Assembly: GCF_024753145.1 (NCBI RefSeq)
Contig: NZ_JANUGU010000001.1
Location: 248,001-312,000, forward strand
DNA length: 64,000 nt
Direction: 5' to 3'
Source: Massilia terrae
GTDB taxonomy: Bacteria > Pseudomonadota > Gammaproteobacteria > Burkholderiales > Burkholderiaceae_D
Shown: in pieces, positions 11,726 to 20,745 of the stretch
How positions within the stretch are numbered: the first letter of the stretch is position 1
Layout: every line of letters begins with the position of its first letter
The notes under the pieces: generated by a model
Databases searched by the model: none
The model's input: only the letters and a program-made list of their open reading frames with translations
Told to the model about the DNA's origin: nothing
Made by a program: the position numbers and the translations under genes

Positions 11726-13117
11726 ATGACCGTCCGCACCCGTTTCGCTCCCAGCCCGACCGGCTATCTCCACCTCGGCGGCGCCCGCACCGCGCTGTAT
11801 GCGTGGGCCTACGCCCGCCACTTCGGCGGCCAGTTCATCCTGCGCATCGAAGATACCGACCTGGAGCGCTCGACTCCCGAAGCCGTGCAGGCGATCCTGG
11901 ACGGCATGCACTGGCTCGGCCTGGATTACGACGAGGGCCCGTTCTACCAGATGAAGCGGATGGACCGCTACCGCGAAGTCATCCTGACCATGCTGGAAGC
12001 CGGCACCGCCTACCTGTGCTACTGCTCGCCGGAACAAGTGGAAGCGATGCGCGAGCGCATGCGCGCCGCCGGCGAAAAGCCGCGCTACGACGGCACCTGG
12101 CGTCCGGAACCGGGCAAGGAGTTGCCGCCGGTGCCGGCCGGCATCAAGCCCGTGGTGCGCTTCAAGAACCCGCTGGATGGCGAGGTGACCTGGAACGATG
12201 TGGTCAAGGGCCAGATCACGATCGGCAACAAGGAGCTCGATGACCTGGTCATTGCGCGTCCGGACGGCACGCCGACCTATAACTTCTGCGTCGCGGTCGA
12301 CGACTGGGACATGGGCATCACCCACGTGCTGCGCGGGGACGACCACGTCAACAACACGCCGCGCCAGATCAATATCCTGGCCGCCCTCGGCGCGCCGCTG
12401 CCGCAGTACGGCCACCTGCCGATGATCCTGGGCGCCGACGGCGAGAAGCTGTCCAAGCGCCACGGCGCCGTCAGCGTGATGGAATACCCGGCCCAGGGCT
12501 ACCTGCCGGAAGCGCTGCTGAACTACCTCGCGCGCCTTGGCTGGAGCCATGGCAACGACGAGATCTTCTCGATGGAGCAGTTCACCGAGTGGTTCAACCT
12601 GGATCACCTGACCGCCTCGGCGGCCCAGTTCAACGACGAGAAGCTGGCCTGGCTGAACAACCACTACATCAAGCAGGCCGACAACGCCCGCCTGGCCGCG
12701 CTGGCGCAGCCGGTGCTGGAGCGCGACGGCGCCCGCCTGGCGTCCGGCCCGGACCTGCAGGCAGTGATCGGCCTGATGAAGGAGCGCGCCCACACGGTCA
12801 ACGAACTGGCCGACGCCGCCATGCTGTTCTACCGCGAGCCGAAGGCCGACCCGGCGCTGGTGGCCCAGCACCTGACCGAGGCGGTGCGCCCGGCGCTGGC
12901 CCAGTTCGCCGAGCGCTGCAAGGCAGTGGAGTGGAACAAGGCCGCGCTGTCGGCGCTGCTCAAGGAAGTACTGGCCGCGCACGGCCTGAAGATGCCGCAA
13001 CTGGCGATGCCGCTGCGCCTGGCCCTGACCGGCCAGTTGCAAACGCCTGCCATCGACGCCGTGCTGGAGCTGTTCGGACGCGCTGTCGTCGTAAATCGTA
13101 TTGAAAAATTCATCTGA
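11726..13117 (+). CDS. gltX: Glutamyl-tRNA synthetase
   Basis: A 463-residue class I synthetase that charges tRNA-Glu. The HIGH-type motif is [17 protein letters not shown] at residues 8-24, and the KMSKS-type motif is [11 protein letters not shown] near residue 240. The C-terminal anticodon-binding helical domain is complete. It lies directly upstream of a cluster containing three tRNA-Glu genes, its own substrates; the tRNA promoter starts only 17 nt past its stop codon. Confidence 0.96.
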   Translation: MTVRTRFAPSPTGYLHLGGARTALYAWAYARHFGGQFILRIEDTDLERSTPEAVQAILDGMHWLGLDYDEGPFYQMKRMDRYREVILTMLEAGTAYLCYCSPEQVEAMRERMRAAGEKPRYDGTWRPEPGKELPPVPAGIKPVVRFKNPLDGEVTWNDVVKGQITIGNKELDDLVIARPDGTPTYNFCVAVDDWDMGITHVLRGDDHVNNTPRQINILAALGAPLPQYGHLPMILGADGEKLSKRHGAVSVMEYPAQGYLPEALLNYLARLGWSHGNDEIFSMEQFTEWFNLDHLTASAAQFNDEKLAWLNNHYIKQADNARLAALAQPVLERDGARLASGPDLQAVIGLMKERAHTVNELADAAMLFYREPKADPALVAQHLTEAVRPALAQFAERCKAVEWNKAALSALLKEVLAAHGLKMPQLAMPLRLALTGQLQTPAIDAVLELFGRAVVVNRIEKFI

Positions 13118-13134
13118 ACACGACGATTCGCTAT

Positions 13135-13162
13135 TTGCAGAATGCAAGAAGCACGCTATAAT
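13135..13162 (+). promoter_or_regulatory. Sigma-70-type promoter of the tRNA cluster
   Basis: TTGCAG (13135-13140) and a perfect TATAAT (13157-13162) are separated by 16 nt. The first tRNA begins 18 nt after the -10 box. There is no other gene between the promoter and the tRNAs. Confidence 0.65.
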
Positions 13163-13180
13163 TTTGCTTCTTCACCGGAC

Positions 13181-13256
<76 letters not shown>

Positions 13257-13285
13257 CGTTGAAGAGGCAGTTTTAGCAGTCCAGG

Positions 13286-13361
13286 GTCCCCATCGTCTAG
13301 AGGCCTAGGACATCACCCTTTCACGGTGAGTACCGGGGTTCGAATCCCCGTGGGGACGCCA
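13286..13361 (+). tRNA. tRNA-Glu (anticodon TTC), copy 1
   Basis: A 76-nt cloverleaf with encoded CCA. Acceptor arms are GTCCCCA and TGGGGAC. The anticodon loop CTTTCAC gives TTC. The T-arm is GGGGTTCGAATCCCC. Identical in sequence to the copies at 13480 and 13603. Confidence 0.96.
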
Positions 13362-13395
13362 AGAATTGGCAGTAAGGCAGGTCCAGCAGTAATTG

Positions 13396-13471
<76 letters not shown>

Positions 13472-13479
13472 AGTTTTAG

Positions 13480-13555
13480 GTCCCCATCGTCTAGAGGCCT
13501 AGGACATCACCCTTTCACGGTGAGTACCGGGGTTCGAATCCCCGTGGGGACGCCA
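13480..13555 (+). tRNA. tRNA-Glu (anticodon TTC), copy 2
   Basis: Identical to the tRNA-Glu at 13286. The upstream spacer AGTTTTAG recurs before copy 3, which points to tandem duplication of the tRNA together with its leader. Confidence 0.96.
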
Positions 13556-13602
13556 GGTTTTGGCAAGCAGTAGCAGAAGAAGTAAAATCCAGACAGTTTT
13601 AG

Positions 13603-13678
13603 GTCCCCATCGTCTAGAGGCCTAGGACATCACCCTTTCACGGTGAGTACCGGGGTTCGAATCCCCGTGGGGACGCCA
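13603..13678 (+). tRNA. tRNA-Glu (anticodon TTC), copy 3
   Basis: Third identical tRNA-Glu, again preceded by AGTTTTAG. It ends the cluster; a strong intrinsic terminator follows after 7 nt. Confidence 0.96.
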
Positions 13679-13685
13679 GCTTAAA

Positions 13686-13733
13686 ACCGGAGCAGACCAC
13701 CGCGAACGCGCGGATAGGTGCTCCGGTTTTTCT
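13686..13733 (+). terminator. Rho-independent terminator of the tRNA cluster
   Basis: A 9-bp perfect stem (ACCGGAGCA/TGCTCCGGT) with a 24-nt loop, followed by a T tract. It sits between the last tRNA-Glu and earP. Confidence 0.85.
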
Positions 13734-13750
13734 ATTGGCACGCGATTTCC

Positions 13751-14884
13751 ATGACCCACAGCACACGCACCCTCGCCATTTTCTGCAAAGTCGTCGACAA
13801 CTACGGCGATATCGGCATCTGCTGGCGCCTCGGACGCCAGATCGCGCACGAGCATGGCGTCGAGGTGACGCTGTGGGTCGACGACCTGAAAAGCTTCCAG
13901 CGCATCTGCCCGGAAGTGGTGGTGGACGCGCCGCGCCAGCTGGTGCAGGGCGTCACCGTGCTGCACTGGCAGGGCAAGGACGGCAGTTTCGCGCCGCAGG
14001 ATATCCCCGACGTCGTGATCGAGTTCTTCGGCGTCGACCTGCCGCCGGCCTATGTCGAGGCGATGGCGGCGCGCGAGCCGCGTCCGGTGTGGATCAATTA
14101 CGAAGGGCTGTCGGCGGAGGAGTGGGTCGAAGGCTGCCACCGGATGCCGTCGATGCATCCGCGCCTGCCGATCACCAAGTATTTCTTCTTTCCCGGCTTC
14201 ACGGGCAAGACCGGCGGCTTGCTGCACGAGGCCAGGTTGCTGGCTGAGCGCGCCCGTTTCCAGCCGGCGCCTTTCCTTGCATCGCTGGGCTTGTCGCGAA
14301 ACGAGATCGATGCGTTCAAGGTGTCGCTGTTCTGCTACCCGCATGCGCCTGTTGCCGAGCTGTTCGATGCCTGGGCGCAGGGTGGGCAGCCCGTAGCCTG
14401 CCTGGTGCCGGAAGGTGTCGCCGCCGGCACGGTGCGTGGCTTCCTCGGCAAGGAGCCGGTGGCCGGCGCCAGCGCCGCGCGCGGCATGCTGACCGTGCGC
14501 GTGCTGCCCTTCGTGCCGCAGCCCGACTACGACAAGCTGCTGTGGTCCTGCGACTTCAACATCGTGCGCGGCGAGGACTCGTGGGTGCGCGCGCAGTGGG
14601 CCGCCAAGCCATTCATCTGGCACATCTATCCGCAGGACGAAAACCTGCACCACAAGAAATTGCGCGCCTTCCTGCAGCGTTATGCGGACGGCATCGGGAG
14701 CCTGGAGCGCGTCGCCCTGGGCTTCAACGGCGCCTGCACGGAAGCCGATTGGCCGGGCGCCTGGCAGGCTTTGCTGGATGACTTCCCGGGCCTCGTTTCG
14801 CGCGCCAAAACCTGGGAACGCGAGATGTTGGAAAACGGCGACCTGGTCAGCAATTTGCTCTCTTTCGCGGGGTCTCTCCGGTAG
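13751..14884 (+). CDS. earP: EF-P arginine rhamnosyltransferase EarP
   Basis: EarP transfers rhamnose from TDP-rhamnose to Arg32 of elongation factor P, which activates EF-P for translation through proline stretches. The 377-residue protein starts MTHSTRTLAIFCKVVDNYGD; the VDNYGDIGICWRL segment and the C-terminal NIVRGEDSWVRAQWA nucleotide-sugar site are characteristic of this GT104 family. The start at 13751 is preferred because an upstream GTG in the same frame lies inside the preceding terminator. The substrate gene efp follows 67 nt downstream and does carry Arg32. Confidence 0.95.
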   Translation: MTHSTRTLAIFCKVVDNYGDIGICWRLGRQIAHEHGVEVTLWVDDLKSFQRICPEVVVDAPRQLVQGVTVLHWQGKDGSFAPQDIPDVVIEFFGVDLPPAYVEAMAAREPRPVWINYEGLSAEEWVEGCHRMPSMHPRLPITKYFFFPGFTGKTGGLLHEARLLAERARFQPAPFLASLGLSRNEIDAFKVSLFCYPHAPVAELFDAWAQGGQPVACLVPEGVAAGTVRGFLGKEPVAGASAARGMLTVRVLPFVPQPDYDKLLWSCDFNIVRGEDSWVRAQWAAKPFIWHIYPQDENLHHKKLRAFLQRYADGIGSLERVALGFNGACTEADWPGAWQALLDDFPGLVSRAKTWEREMLENGDLVSNLLSFAGSLR

Positions 14885-14951
14885 GCTGCCTGCGAAAAAC
14901 ATGGTATGATGCCCGGTTACTGCAACCTTCTCTTAAAGACGCATACACCCT

Positions 14952-15527
14952 ATGAAACCCGCAAAAGAAATTCGTGTTGGCAACATCATTATGGTTGACG
15001 CCAAGCCCTTCATCGTGCTGCGTTCCGACGTCAATGGTTCGAGCCGCACGGGCTTCACGTACAAGTGGAAGATGAAGAATCTCCTGACCAACGCACCGCT
15101 GGAAAACGTGTTCCGCGGCGATGACAAGTTCGACGTCGTGGTCCTGGACAAGAAGCCGGTGACCTACTCGTACTTCGCCGACCCGCTGTACGTCTTCATG
15201 GACGAAGAGTACAACCAGTACGAAATCGAAGAAGAAAACCTGGGTGACGCGCTGCACTACCTGAAAGACGGCATGGAGTGCGAGGCAGTGTTCTACGACG
15301 GCAAGGCGATCTCGGTCGAACTGCCGACCATCATCGCGCGCCAGGTGGTCTACACCGAGCCGGCCGTGAAGGGCAACACCTCGGGCAACGTGCTCAAGGA
15401 CGCCAAGATCGAAAACGCGATCGAAGCCAACGCCCACATCGTGCAAGTGCCGCTGTTCGTCAGCAACGACGACGTCATCGAAATCGACACCCGTACCAAC
15501 GAGTACAAGCGCGTCGTGCGCGGCTGA
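14952..15527 (+). CDS. efp: Elongation factor P
   Basis: EF-P relieves ribosome stalling at polyproline. The 191-residue, three-domain protein has the modified residue as Arg32 in the loop SSRTG, not lysine, so it belongs to the rhamnosylated EF-P class. That fits the adjacent earP. The lysine-modifying genes epmA/epmB are not in this window. A hairpin terminator follows closely. Confidence 0.97.
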   Translation: MKPAKEIRVGNIIMVDAKPFIVLRSDVNGSSRTGFTYKWKMKNLLTNAPLENVFRGDDKFDVVVLDKKPVTYSYFADPLYVFMDEEYNQYEIEEENLGDALHYLKDGMECEAVFYDGKAISVELPTIIARQVVYTEPAVKGNTSGNVLKDAKIENAIEANAHIVQVPLFVSNDDVIEIDTRTNEYKRVVRG

Positions 15528-15566
15528 TTTGCTGCGACTTGCCGGCTTCGCGCCGGCGACAAACGA

Positions 15567-15599
15567 AAAGCACGCCAGGTTAGCCTCGCGTGCTTTTTT
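15567..15599 (+). terminator. Rho-independent terminator after efp
   Basis: A 9-bp stem (AAAGCACGC/GCGTGCTTT) with a 12-nt loop and a run of six T, 39 nt after the efp stop. Confidence 0.85.
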
Positions 15600-15695
15600 G
15601 TTAGCTCTAATGCTCAAAGGGAACGACGGACAGGGAATTCCGAACGGAATCATTTTGCTGTTATCCTGTCGCCTTCCAACTGAGGGAGGACCGCA

Positions 15696-17285
15696 ATGGA
15701 TCGCAGGGATTTCGTTCGAATCGGACTGGCAGCGGGCGCCATGGCAAATGTGGCGCAGGCGGGCGCGGCCAGCGTGCCAGCCTCTGCCGGCGGCTTGCTG
15801 GATGCCGGCGTCGCTGAACAACAGGCCGCCCTGCGCGCCGGCAAGCTGACCTCGCGGACCCTGGTGTCGCAATACCTGGCCCGCATCGCCGCGCTCGACA
15901 AGGCCGGCCCGAAGCTGCATTCCGTCATCGAGCTCAACCCCGACGCGCTCGCCATCGCCAGCGAGCTGGACCGCGAACGCGCGGCCGGCAAGCTGCGCGG
16001 GCCGCTGCACGGCATTCCCGTGCTCATCAAGGACAATATCGCCACCGCCGATCGCATGTGCACCACGGCCGGTTCGCTGGCGCTGGAAGGCGTGCGCGCC
16101 AGCCGCGACGCCCATGTGGCCGAGAAGCTGCGCGCGGCCGGCGCCGTCATCCTCGGCAAGACCAACCTGTCCGAGTGGGCCAATATGCGCTCGACCCATT
16201 CCGTCAGCGGCTGGAGCGGCCGCGGCGGGCTGACCAGGAATCCCTATGCCCTCGACCGCAACACCAGCGGATCGAGCTCCGGCTCGGCATCGGCGATGGC
16301 GGCCGGCCTGGCCACGCTCGCGATCGGCACCGAGACCGACGGCTCGATCGTGTCGCCGTCCTCTACCTGCGGCATCGTCGGCATCAAGCCCACGCTCGGG
16401 CTGGTCAGCCGCAGCGGCATCATCCCGATCGCCCATTCGCAGGACACGGCCGGCCCGATGACGCGCAGCGTGGCCGATGCCGCATTGCTGCTGGCCGCGA
16501 TCGCCGGCAGCGACGCCGGCGACCCCGCGACCCAGGACGCACGCGCCGCCGACTACGCCGCCGCGTTGCGCAAGGATGGGCTACATGGGAAGCGCATCGG
16601 CGTCGCGCGCAACTTCTTCGGCAGCAATGACGCGGTGGACGCGATCATCGACAAGGAGCTGGCCGTGCTGCAGGCGCAGGGCGCGGTGCTGGTGGACGTG
16701 GAAGTGCCGAACATCGACAAGTACAACGACACCGAAACCACGGTGCTGCTGTACGAATTCAAGCCGGACCTCGCGGCCTGGCTGGACAATTACGCGCCGC
16801 ACGCGCCGGTCAAGAACATGAGCGACCTGATCGCCTTCAACAAGCAGCACGCCGCCAGCGAGATGCCGCATTTCGGGCAGGAGCACCTGGTGGCCGCGGA
16901 AGGCAAGGGCGGGCTGGACAGCAGCGAATACAAGGAAGCGCTGGCCAACAACCTGCGCTTCTCGCGCGAGGAAGGCATCGACAAGGTGCTGCGCGAGCAC
17001 AGCCTGGATGCGCTGGTCGCGCCGACCGGCGGCCCGGCCTGGCTCACCGACTATATCAACGGCGACCATTACGGCGGCAGCTTCTCGTCGCCGGCCGCGG
17101 TGGCGGGCTATCCGCACATCACGGTCCCGGCCGGCTACACGCATGGACTGCCGGTGGGCATCTCCTTTGTCGGCGGGGCATGGAGCGAGGCGACGCTGAT
17201 CGCCATGGCTTACGCCTACGAGCAGGCAACCCTGCACCGGCGCGCGCCGACCTTCCCGGCAACGGTGAACCTGAGGCTGGCCTAG
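15696..17285 (+). CDS. Exported amidase (amidase-signature family)
   Basis: A 529-residue amidase-signature hydrolase. The Ser-cisSer-Lys triad is visible as Lys112 in VLIKDN, the SGSSSG loop at 191-196, and the nucleophile Ser217 in GTETDGSIVS. The N-terminus MDRRDFVRIGLAAGAM carries a twin-arginine motif and a hydrophobic stretch to about residue 24, so the enzyme is probably exported folded by Tat. GatA activity is unlikely because there is no gatB/gatC context and the protein is exported. The substrate is unknown. It stands alone; its 3' end overlaps the convergent TssQ-like gene by four bases. Confidence 0.85.
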   Translation: MDRRDFVRIGLAAGAMANVAQAGAASVPASAGGLLDAGVAEQQAALRAGKLTSRTLVSQYLARIAALDKAGPKLHSVIELNPDALAIASELDRERAAGKLRGPLHGIPVLIKDNIATADRMCTTAGSLALEGVRASRDAHVAEKLRAAGAVILGKTNLSEWANMRSTHSVSGWSGRGGLTRNPYALDRNTSGSSSGSASAMAAGLATLAIGTETDGSIVSPSSTCGIVGIKPTLGLVSRSGIIPIAHSQDTAGPMTRSVADAALLLAAIAGSDAGDPATQDARAADYAAALRKDGLHGKRIGVARNFFGSNDAVDAIIDKELAVLQAQGAVLVDVEVPNIDKYNDTETTVLLYEFKPDLAAWLDNYAPHAPVKNMSDLIAFNKQHAASEMPHFGQEHLVAAEGKGGLDSSEYKEALANNLRFSREEGIDKVLREHSLDALVAPTGGPAWLTDYINGDHYGGSFSSPAAVAGYPHITVPAGYTHGLPVGISFVGGAWSEATLIAMAYAYEQATLHRRAPTFPATVNLRLA

Positions 17286-17767
17286 CCGGCGCGGGCCTTG
17301 GCCTTGGCGAACACGGGACTCCACAGCGGGTGGCCGCGTTCGCCCGGCGCCAGGTCGAAGTTCGGGTCGAGCTTCAGCGCTTTCTCGAAGGCTTGCTGGC
17401 ATTGCGCCGCACGGTTGGTGAGGCAATAGCTGAAGGCCGTGTACTTGAGCGCGGTGACGCGCATGCGCAGCGGGCCGTTGGCGACTTCGGGCGACGACAG
17501 CCGGCGGATGGCGGCGTTGTAGTCGCCGTTTTCATACAGGCGGATGCCTTCGCGCAGGGCTTGGGTGTCGCCGGCCGGGGGCGGGTAAGCCGGGGCCGCG
17601 CTTGGCGCGGGTGTTGGCGCGGGCGCCGGGGGCGGCGCTTTTGCGAGCACCGCTTCGGCGCGCGGGTGTGGCTTCGCGGGCGTGCTGGCGAAGTAGGGCG
17701 ACAGGTCGGCACAGCCGGCCAGCAGGCTCAGGCAGCAAGCAAAGCGCAGGGCAAGTTTCACGTTCAT
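17282..17767 (-). CDS. TssQ-like type VI secretion-associated lipoprotein
   Basis: A 161-residue lipoprotein with lipobox LLAGC near residue 18, a Pro/Ala-rich linker, then a TPR-like helical domain. The segments FSYCLTNRAAQCQQAFEKAL and DPNFDLAPGERGHPLWSPVF match what I know of the TssQ family that accompanies betaproteobacterial type VI secretion clusters. The start at 17767 is chosen because it places the signal peptide at the N-terminus; upstream codons belong to the previous gene. No T6SS structural gene is present in the window, so this pair is an orphan here. Confidence 0.7.
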   Translation of the reverse strand: MNVKLALRFACCLSLLAGCADLSPYFASTPAKPHPRAEAVLAKAPPPAPAPTPAPSAAPAYPPPAGDTQALREGIRLYENGDYNAAIRRLSSPEVANGPLRMRVTALKYTAFSYCLTNRAAQCQQAFEKALKLDPNFDLAPGERGHPLWSPVFAKAKARAG

Positions 17768-17780
17768 CCGGCCATCTTCC

Positions 17781-18839
17781 TCATTCCGTGAAGTCCACTT
17801 CGATCTGCCCGGTACCGTGGTTGATCGAATGGACCTTGACGATGCGTGCGCCAAGTTCCGGGTTGACCACGCGCACCGTATGATTCCCTGGGGGCAGGGT
17901 CAGGACCTTGAGCGGCGGACTGACGCCGCGTTCGCTGCCGTTGACGTAGACCCTGCCCCAGGGCTTGATGAACAGCTTGTAACTGGTGGTGCCGGGCTTG
18001 GCGACGCGCTCCCGCGCGGGCGCCGCCACAGCGGCCTGGGGCGGCGCGGGTGGCGCCTCGGATGCGGCCTTCGGCGCCGCGGACTGCGCGATGATCGCGG
18101 GCTGCCCGGCGGATGTTTGCGGCGTCGGCACTGCCTCTGGCTTGCTGGACGGCGGCGCCGGTTCCGGCGCGGCGCCGGGCAGCGTGAGCACGATGTTTTC
18201 CTCGCTCGAGGTATCGCGCAACATCATCCAGTATGCCGACGCGGCGCCCATCAGCACGACGGCGGCAAGCCCGATCAGCGTCCAGCGCATGCCCTTGCCC
18301 ATGCTCGCCAGTTTACCGGGACGCGGCAGGTTGGCCGCTTGCATGTAGACAGGATTAATTGCCGGAGTACCAAGCGCGGGACCGAGGGCGACAATGCCGA
18401 GCAGGTTGCGCAGGTCGGCAATGGTTTGCGGCCGTTCGGCCGGGTCGGCAGCGGCGCACTGGTCGACCGCGGTGACGAGCGAGTCGCTATAGCCCGGCAG
18501 GCCGCGCTTGCGCAGCGACATGGACGGGACTTCCTCTTGCGTGATGGCGTAGTGGATGAGCTGGCCCAGCGCCTGCACGTCGGCCGCTTCGCCGGGTTCA
18601 GGTGCGCCGGGCGCGGCCGGGGCCAGCGCGGGGTCGTTGTGCTCGTCGAGGAAGACCGTGTCCGCCGAGATGGGCGCATGGCCGCGCTGCAGCGCGTGCG
18701 CGCGTTCCAGCTCCTGCAGGACCTGGCGGAAGATTTTGCGGCACCAGACTTCGCTCACGACGTCTGGCTGCTGCGACACCACATCGCGCACCGGGCGCGC
18801 CAGCGCGGGAACCGCATTTGTGCTTGGACTGGTCATCAT
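17781..18839 (-). CDS. Membrane-anchored pseudokinase-like protein with C-terminal PEGA-like domain
   Basis: A 352-residue protein. Residues 25-150 resemble only the C-lobe of a Ser/Thr kinase: ALGQLIHYAITQ corresponds to helix F and AAADPAERPQTIADL to the terminal kinase helices. The glycine loop, catalytic HRD and DFG motifs are absent (RGHAPISADTV occupies the HRD position), so it should be catalytically dead. A single membrane helix (WTLIGLAAVVLMGAASAYWM) and a Pro/Ala-rich linker lead to a PEGA-like beta domain containing GRVYVNGSERGVSPP. It is 13 nt upstream of the TssQ-like gene on the same strand; the two probably form one unit. Confidence 0.65.
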   Translation of the reverse strand: MMTSPSTNAVPALARPVRDVVSQQPDVVSEVWCRKIFRQVLQELERAHALQRGHAPISADTVFLDEHNDPALAPAAPGAPEPGEAADVQALGQLIHYAITQEEVPSMSLRKRGLPGYSDSLVTAVDQCAAADPAERPQTIADLRNLLGIVALGPALGTPAINPVYMQAANLPRPGKLASMGKGMRWTLIGLAAVVLMGAASAYWMMLRDTSSEENIVLTLPGAAPEPAPPSSKPEAVPTPQTSAGQPAIIAQSAAPKAASEAPPAPPQAAVAAPARERVAKPGTTSYKLFIKPWGRVYVNGSERGVSPPLKVLTLPPGNHTVRVVNPELGARIVKVHSINHGTGQIEVDFTE

Positions 18840-18916
18840 TGCAAAGGCCCCTTAGTCCTTGCAAATAATGCCAGATTCAGTCCCGCTGCGTCTGTGAGTT
18901 ACTCAACCGTGCGTGC

Positions 18917-20317
18917 CTAAGCGGCGAGCAGCCGCATGCGGAAATGGCGTCCCTTGATGGCGCCGAATTCGCCGCCGAGCGGGGCGTTTTTCGACAGGCG
19001 TTCGAGTGCCTGTCCGGCCACCTCGCGCGCGACCGCGACGTAGCTGGTGAACTGCGTGATGTTGATCTTGCCGACCTGTTCGCGCGTGAGGCCCGCGTCG
19101 CCGGTCAGCGCGCCGAGCAGGTCGGCGGGGCGCAGCTTGTCCTTCTTGCCGCCGGCGATGCACAGCGTGAGCATCGGCGCCGGCGCGGGCGGCGTGTCCA
19201 CGGGTGGCGGCAAGGGCTGCCAGTCGGCCGTTTCGCCGCTGGCGTTTTCCAGCTGCGCCACCCACTTCTTGTCGCGGCTGGTGCACAGGGTCAGCGCGAG
19301 GCCGGTGGCGCCGGCGCGGCCGGTGCGGCCGATGCGGTGCACGTAGACTTCGGGATCGGGCGTCATGCCGGCGTTGATGACGACATCGAGGTCCGCGATA
19401 TCGAGGCCGCGCGCGGCGACGTCGGTGGCGACCAGCACCGATACGGTGCGGTTCGAGAACAGCAGCAGGATCTCGTCGCGCTCGCGCTGTTCGAGTTCGC
19501 CGTACAGCGCGCGCACCGCGAAGCCGCGCTCGTGCAGCAGGTCGGCCAGTTCCTGGCAATGTACGCGCGTGTTGCAGAACACGATGGCGGATCCCGGCGG
19601 CTGGTTGCCCAGCAGCGTGGCCACGGCGTCATCGCGCGACTCGAACGGCACTTCGTGGAAACGCTGCTCGATGCGCGGCCTGGTGGGCGCGGCATCGACC
19701 ACGATCTCGACCGGGTCGCGCAGCAGTTCGCTGGTGGCGGCGCGGATGTCGTCCGGATAGGTCGCCGAGAACAGCAAAGTCTGGCGCCACTGGGGGCAGT
19801 CGCGCGCGACGGCGGCGATGTCGTCGTAGAAGCCCATGTCGGTCATGCGGTCCGCTTCGTCCAGCACCAGCACCTGCACGCGCTTGAGATCGAGCGTGCG
19901 GCGCGCCAGGTGGTCGCGCACGCGGCCCGGCGTGCCGACCACGATGTGGGCGCCGTGTTCGAGCGAGGCCGCCTGCGGGCGCAGCGCGACGCCGCCGGTG
20001 AGCGTGAGGATCTTGATGTTGCCGACGCCGCGCGCGAGGCGGCGCAGCTCCTGCGCGACCTGGTCGGCCAGTTCGCGGGTGGGGCACAACACCAGTCCCT
20101 GCACCGCGAACAGCGTCGGGTTCAGGCGGTTCAGCATGCCGATGCCGAAGGCCGCGGTCTTGCCGCTGCCGGTGTGCGCCTGCACGATCAGGTCGCGGCC
20201 TTCGAGCGCGGGCGGCAGGCTTGCGGCCTGCACCGGCGTCATCGACTTGTAGCCGAGCGTGTCGAGGTTGGCGAGGAAGCGCGCGTCGAGCGCGAGTGCG
20301 GAAAAGGGAGTGGTCAT
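18917..20317 (-). CDS. dbpA: ATP-dependent RNA helicase DbpA
   Basis: A DEAD-box helicase of 466 residues. DbpA is activated by 23S rRNA helix 92 and acts in 50S assembly. The motifs in order are the Q motif region, Walker A AHTGSGKTA, DEAD in LVLDEADRM, SAT, and HRIGRTGRAG. The C-terminal RNA-binding domain of DbpA (about residues 390-466) is present, with ITQFTSYVAVAREVAG. The stop is 11 nt from the start of the downstream-oriented hypothetical gene region. Confidence 0.92.
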   Translation of the reverse strand: MTTPFSALALDARFLANLDTLGYKSMTPVQAASLPPALEGRDLIVQAHTGSGKTAAFGIGMLNRLNPTLFAVQGLVLCPTRELADQVAQELRRLARGVGNIKILTLTGGVALRPQAASLEHGAHIVVGTPGRVRDHLARRTLDLKRVQVLVLDEADRMTDMGFYDDIAAVARDCPQWRQTLLFSATYPDDIRAATSELLRDPVEIVVDAAPTRPRIEQRFHEVPFESRDDAVATLLGNQPPGSAIVFCNTRVHCQELADLLHERGFAVRALYGELEQRERDEILLLFSNRTVSVLVATDVAARGLDIADLDVVINAGMTPDPEVYVHRIGRTGRAGATGLALTLCTSRDKKWVAQLENASGETADWQPLPPPVDTPPAPAPMLTLCIAGGKKDKLRPADLLGALTGDAGLTREQVGKINITQFTSYVAVAREVAGQALERLSKNAPLGGEFGAIKGRHFRMRLLAA

Positions 20318-20328
20318 GGGCTGGCCTT

Positions 20329-20559
20329 TCAGGCCGGGGCCCAGACGGGCAGGCCGGTCAAATCGAGATTGTCGTCACGCTTCCACACGGGCAGGCCGGT
20401 GGCATCGGTTTCGTCGAGCAGTTCGAGCTGCTCCTGCTTGAGCGCGGCCCGGCGCGGACGCGGCGCGAGCTTCTTCGGCTCGGCCGGCAGCGGTGGCGGC
20501 GCAAAGGCCTCCTCGAAGCCCGGCAAGTCGATCGTCGCGTTGTCTTTCTTGTCTCTCAT
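20329..20559 (-). CDS. Small hypothetical protein with duplicated TGLPVW motif
   Basis: A 76-residue soluble protein that I do not recognise. It has a Pro-rich middle (APPPLPAEPKKLAPRPRR), then a Gln/Leu helix. The C-terminus contains the same hexapeptide, TGLPVW, twice, 14 residues apart. The start ATG at 20559 is the first sensible one after the tRNA-fMet terminator; longer readings run through the tRNA. It lies 11 nt upstream of dbpA on the same strand and is probably co-transcribed with it. It could be a short linear-motif ligand. Confidence 0.55.
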   Translation of the reverse strand: MRDKKDNATIDLPGFEEAFAPPPLPAEPKKLAPRPRRAALKQEQLELLDETDATGLPVWKRDDNLDLTGLPVWAPA

Positions 20560-20571
20560 GCGCTGGGCCAG

Positions 20572-20604
20572 AAAACAAAAGCCCGGCTGCAGGAGTCGGG
20601 CTTG
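20572..20604 (-). terminator. Terminator of the initiator tRNA gene
   Basis: On the minus strand, the stem AAGCCCG/CGGGCTT is followed by a T-rich tail (TTTGTTTT). It lies 12 nt past the encoded CCA of tRNA-fMet. Confidence 0.75.
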
Positions 20605-20615
20605 TTCCGTAAATC

Positions 20616-20692
20616 TGGTTGCGGGGACAGGATTTGAACCTGTGACCTTCGGGTTATGAGCCCGACGAGCTGCCAGACTGCTCCACCCCGCG
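20616..20692 (-). tRNA. Initiator tRNA-fMet (anticodon CAT)
   Basis: A 77-nt cloverleaf with encoded CCA. Acceptor strands CGCGGGG and CCCCGCA leave a C1-A72 mismatch, and the anticodon stem has three consecutive G-C pairs beside loop CTCATAA. Both are hallmarks of initiator rather than elongator methionine tRNA. Confidence 0.93.
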
Positions 20693-20745
20693 TCTGATGC
20701 ATGGATTGTATCGCGTCCGGGCTGCCGGCGCAAATCGGATTGGCT

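Noticed and set aside
11513..13147. 544-codon minus-strand open frame opposite gltX
   Set aside because: Opposes a complete GltX with HIGH and KLSKR motifs.
15696..17285. GatA subunit of the amidotransferase
   Set aside because: It has a Tat-type leader and no gatB/gatC neighbours; a stand-alone exported amidase fits better.
20616..20692. Elongator tRNA-Met or tRNA-Ile2 reading of the CAT-anticodon tRNA
   Set aside because: The C1-A72 mismatch and three G-C pairs in the anticodon stem identify the initiator type.
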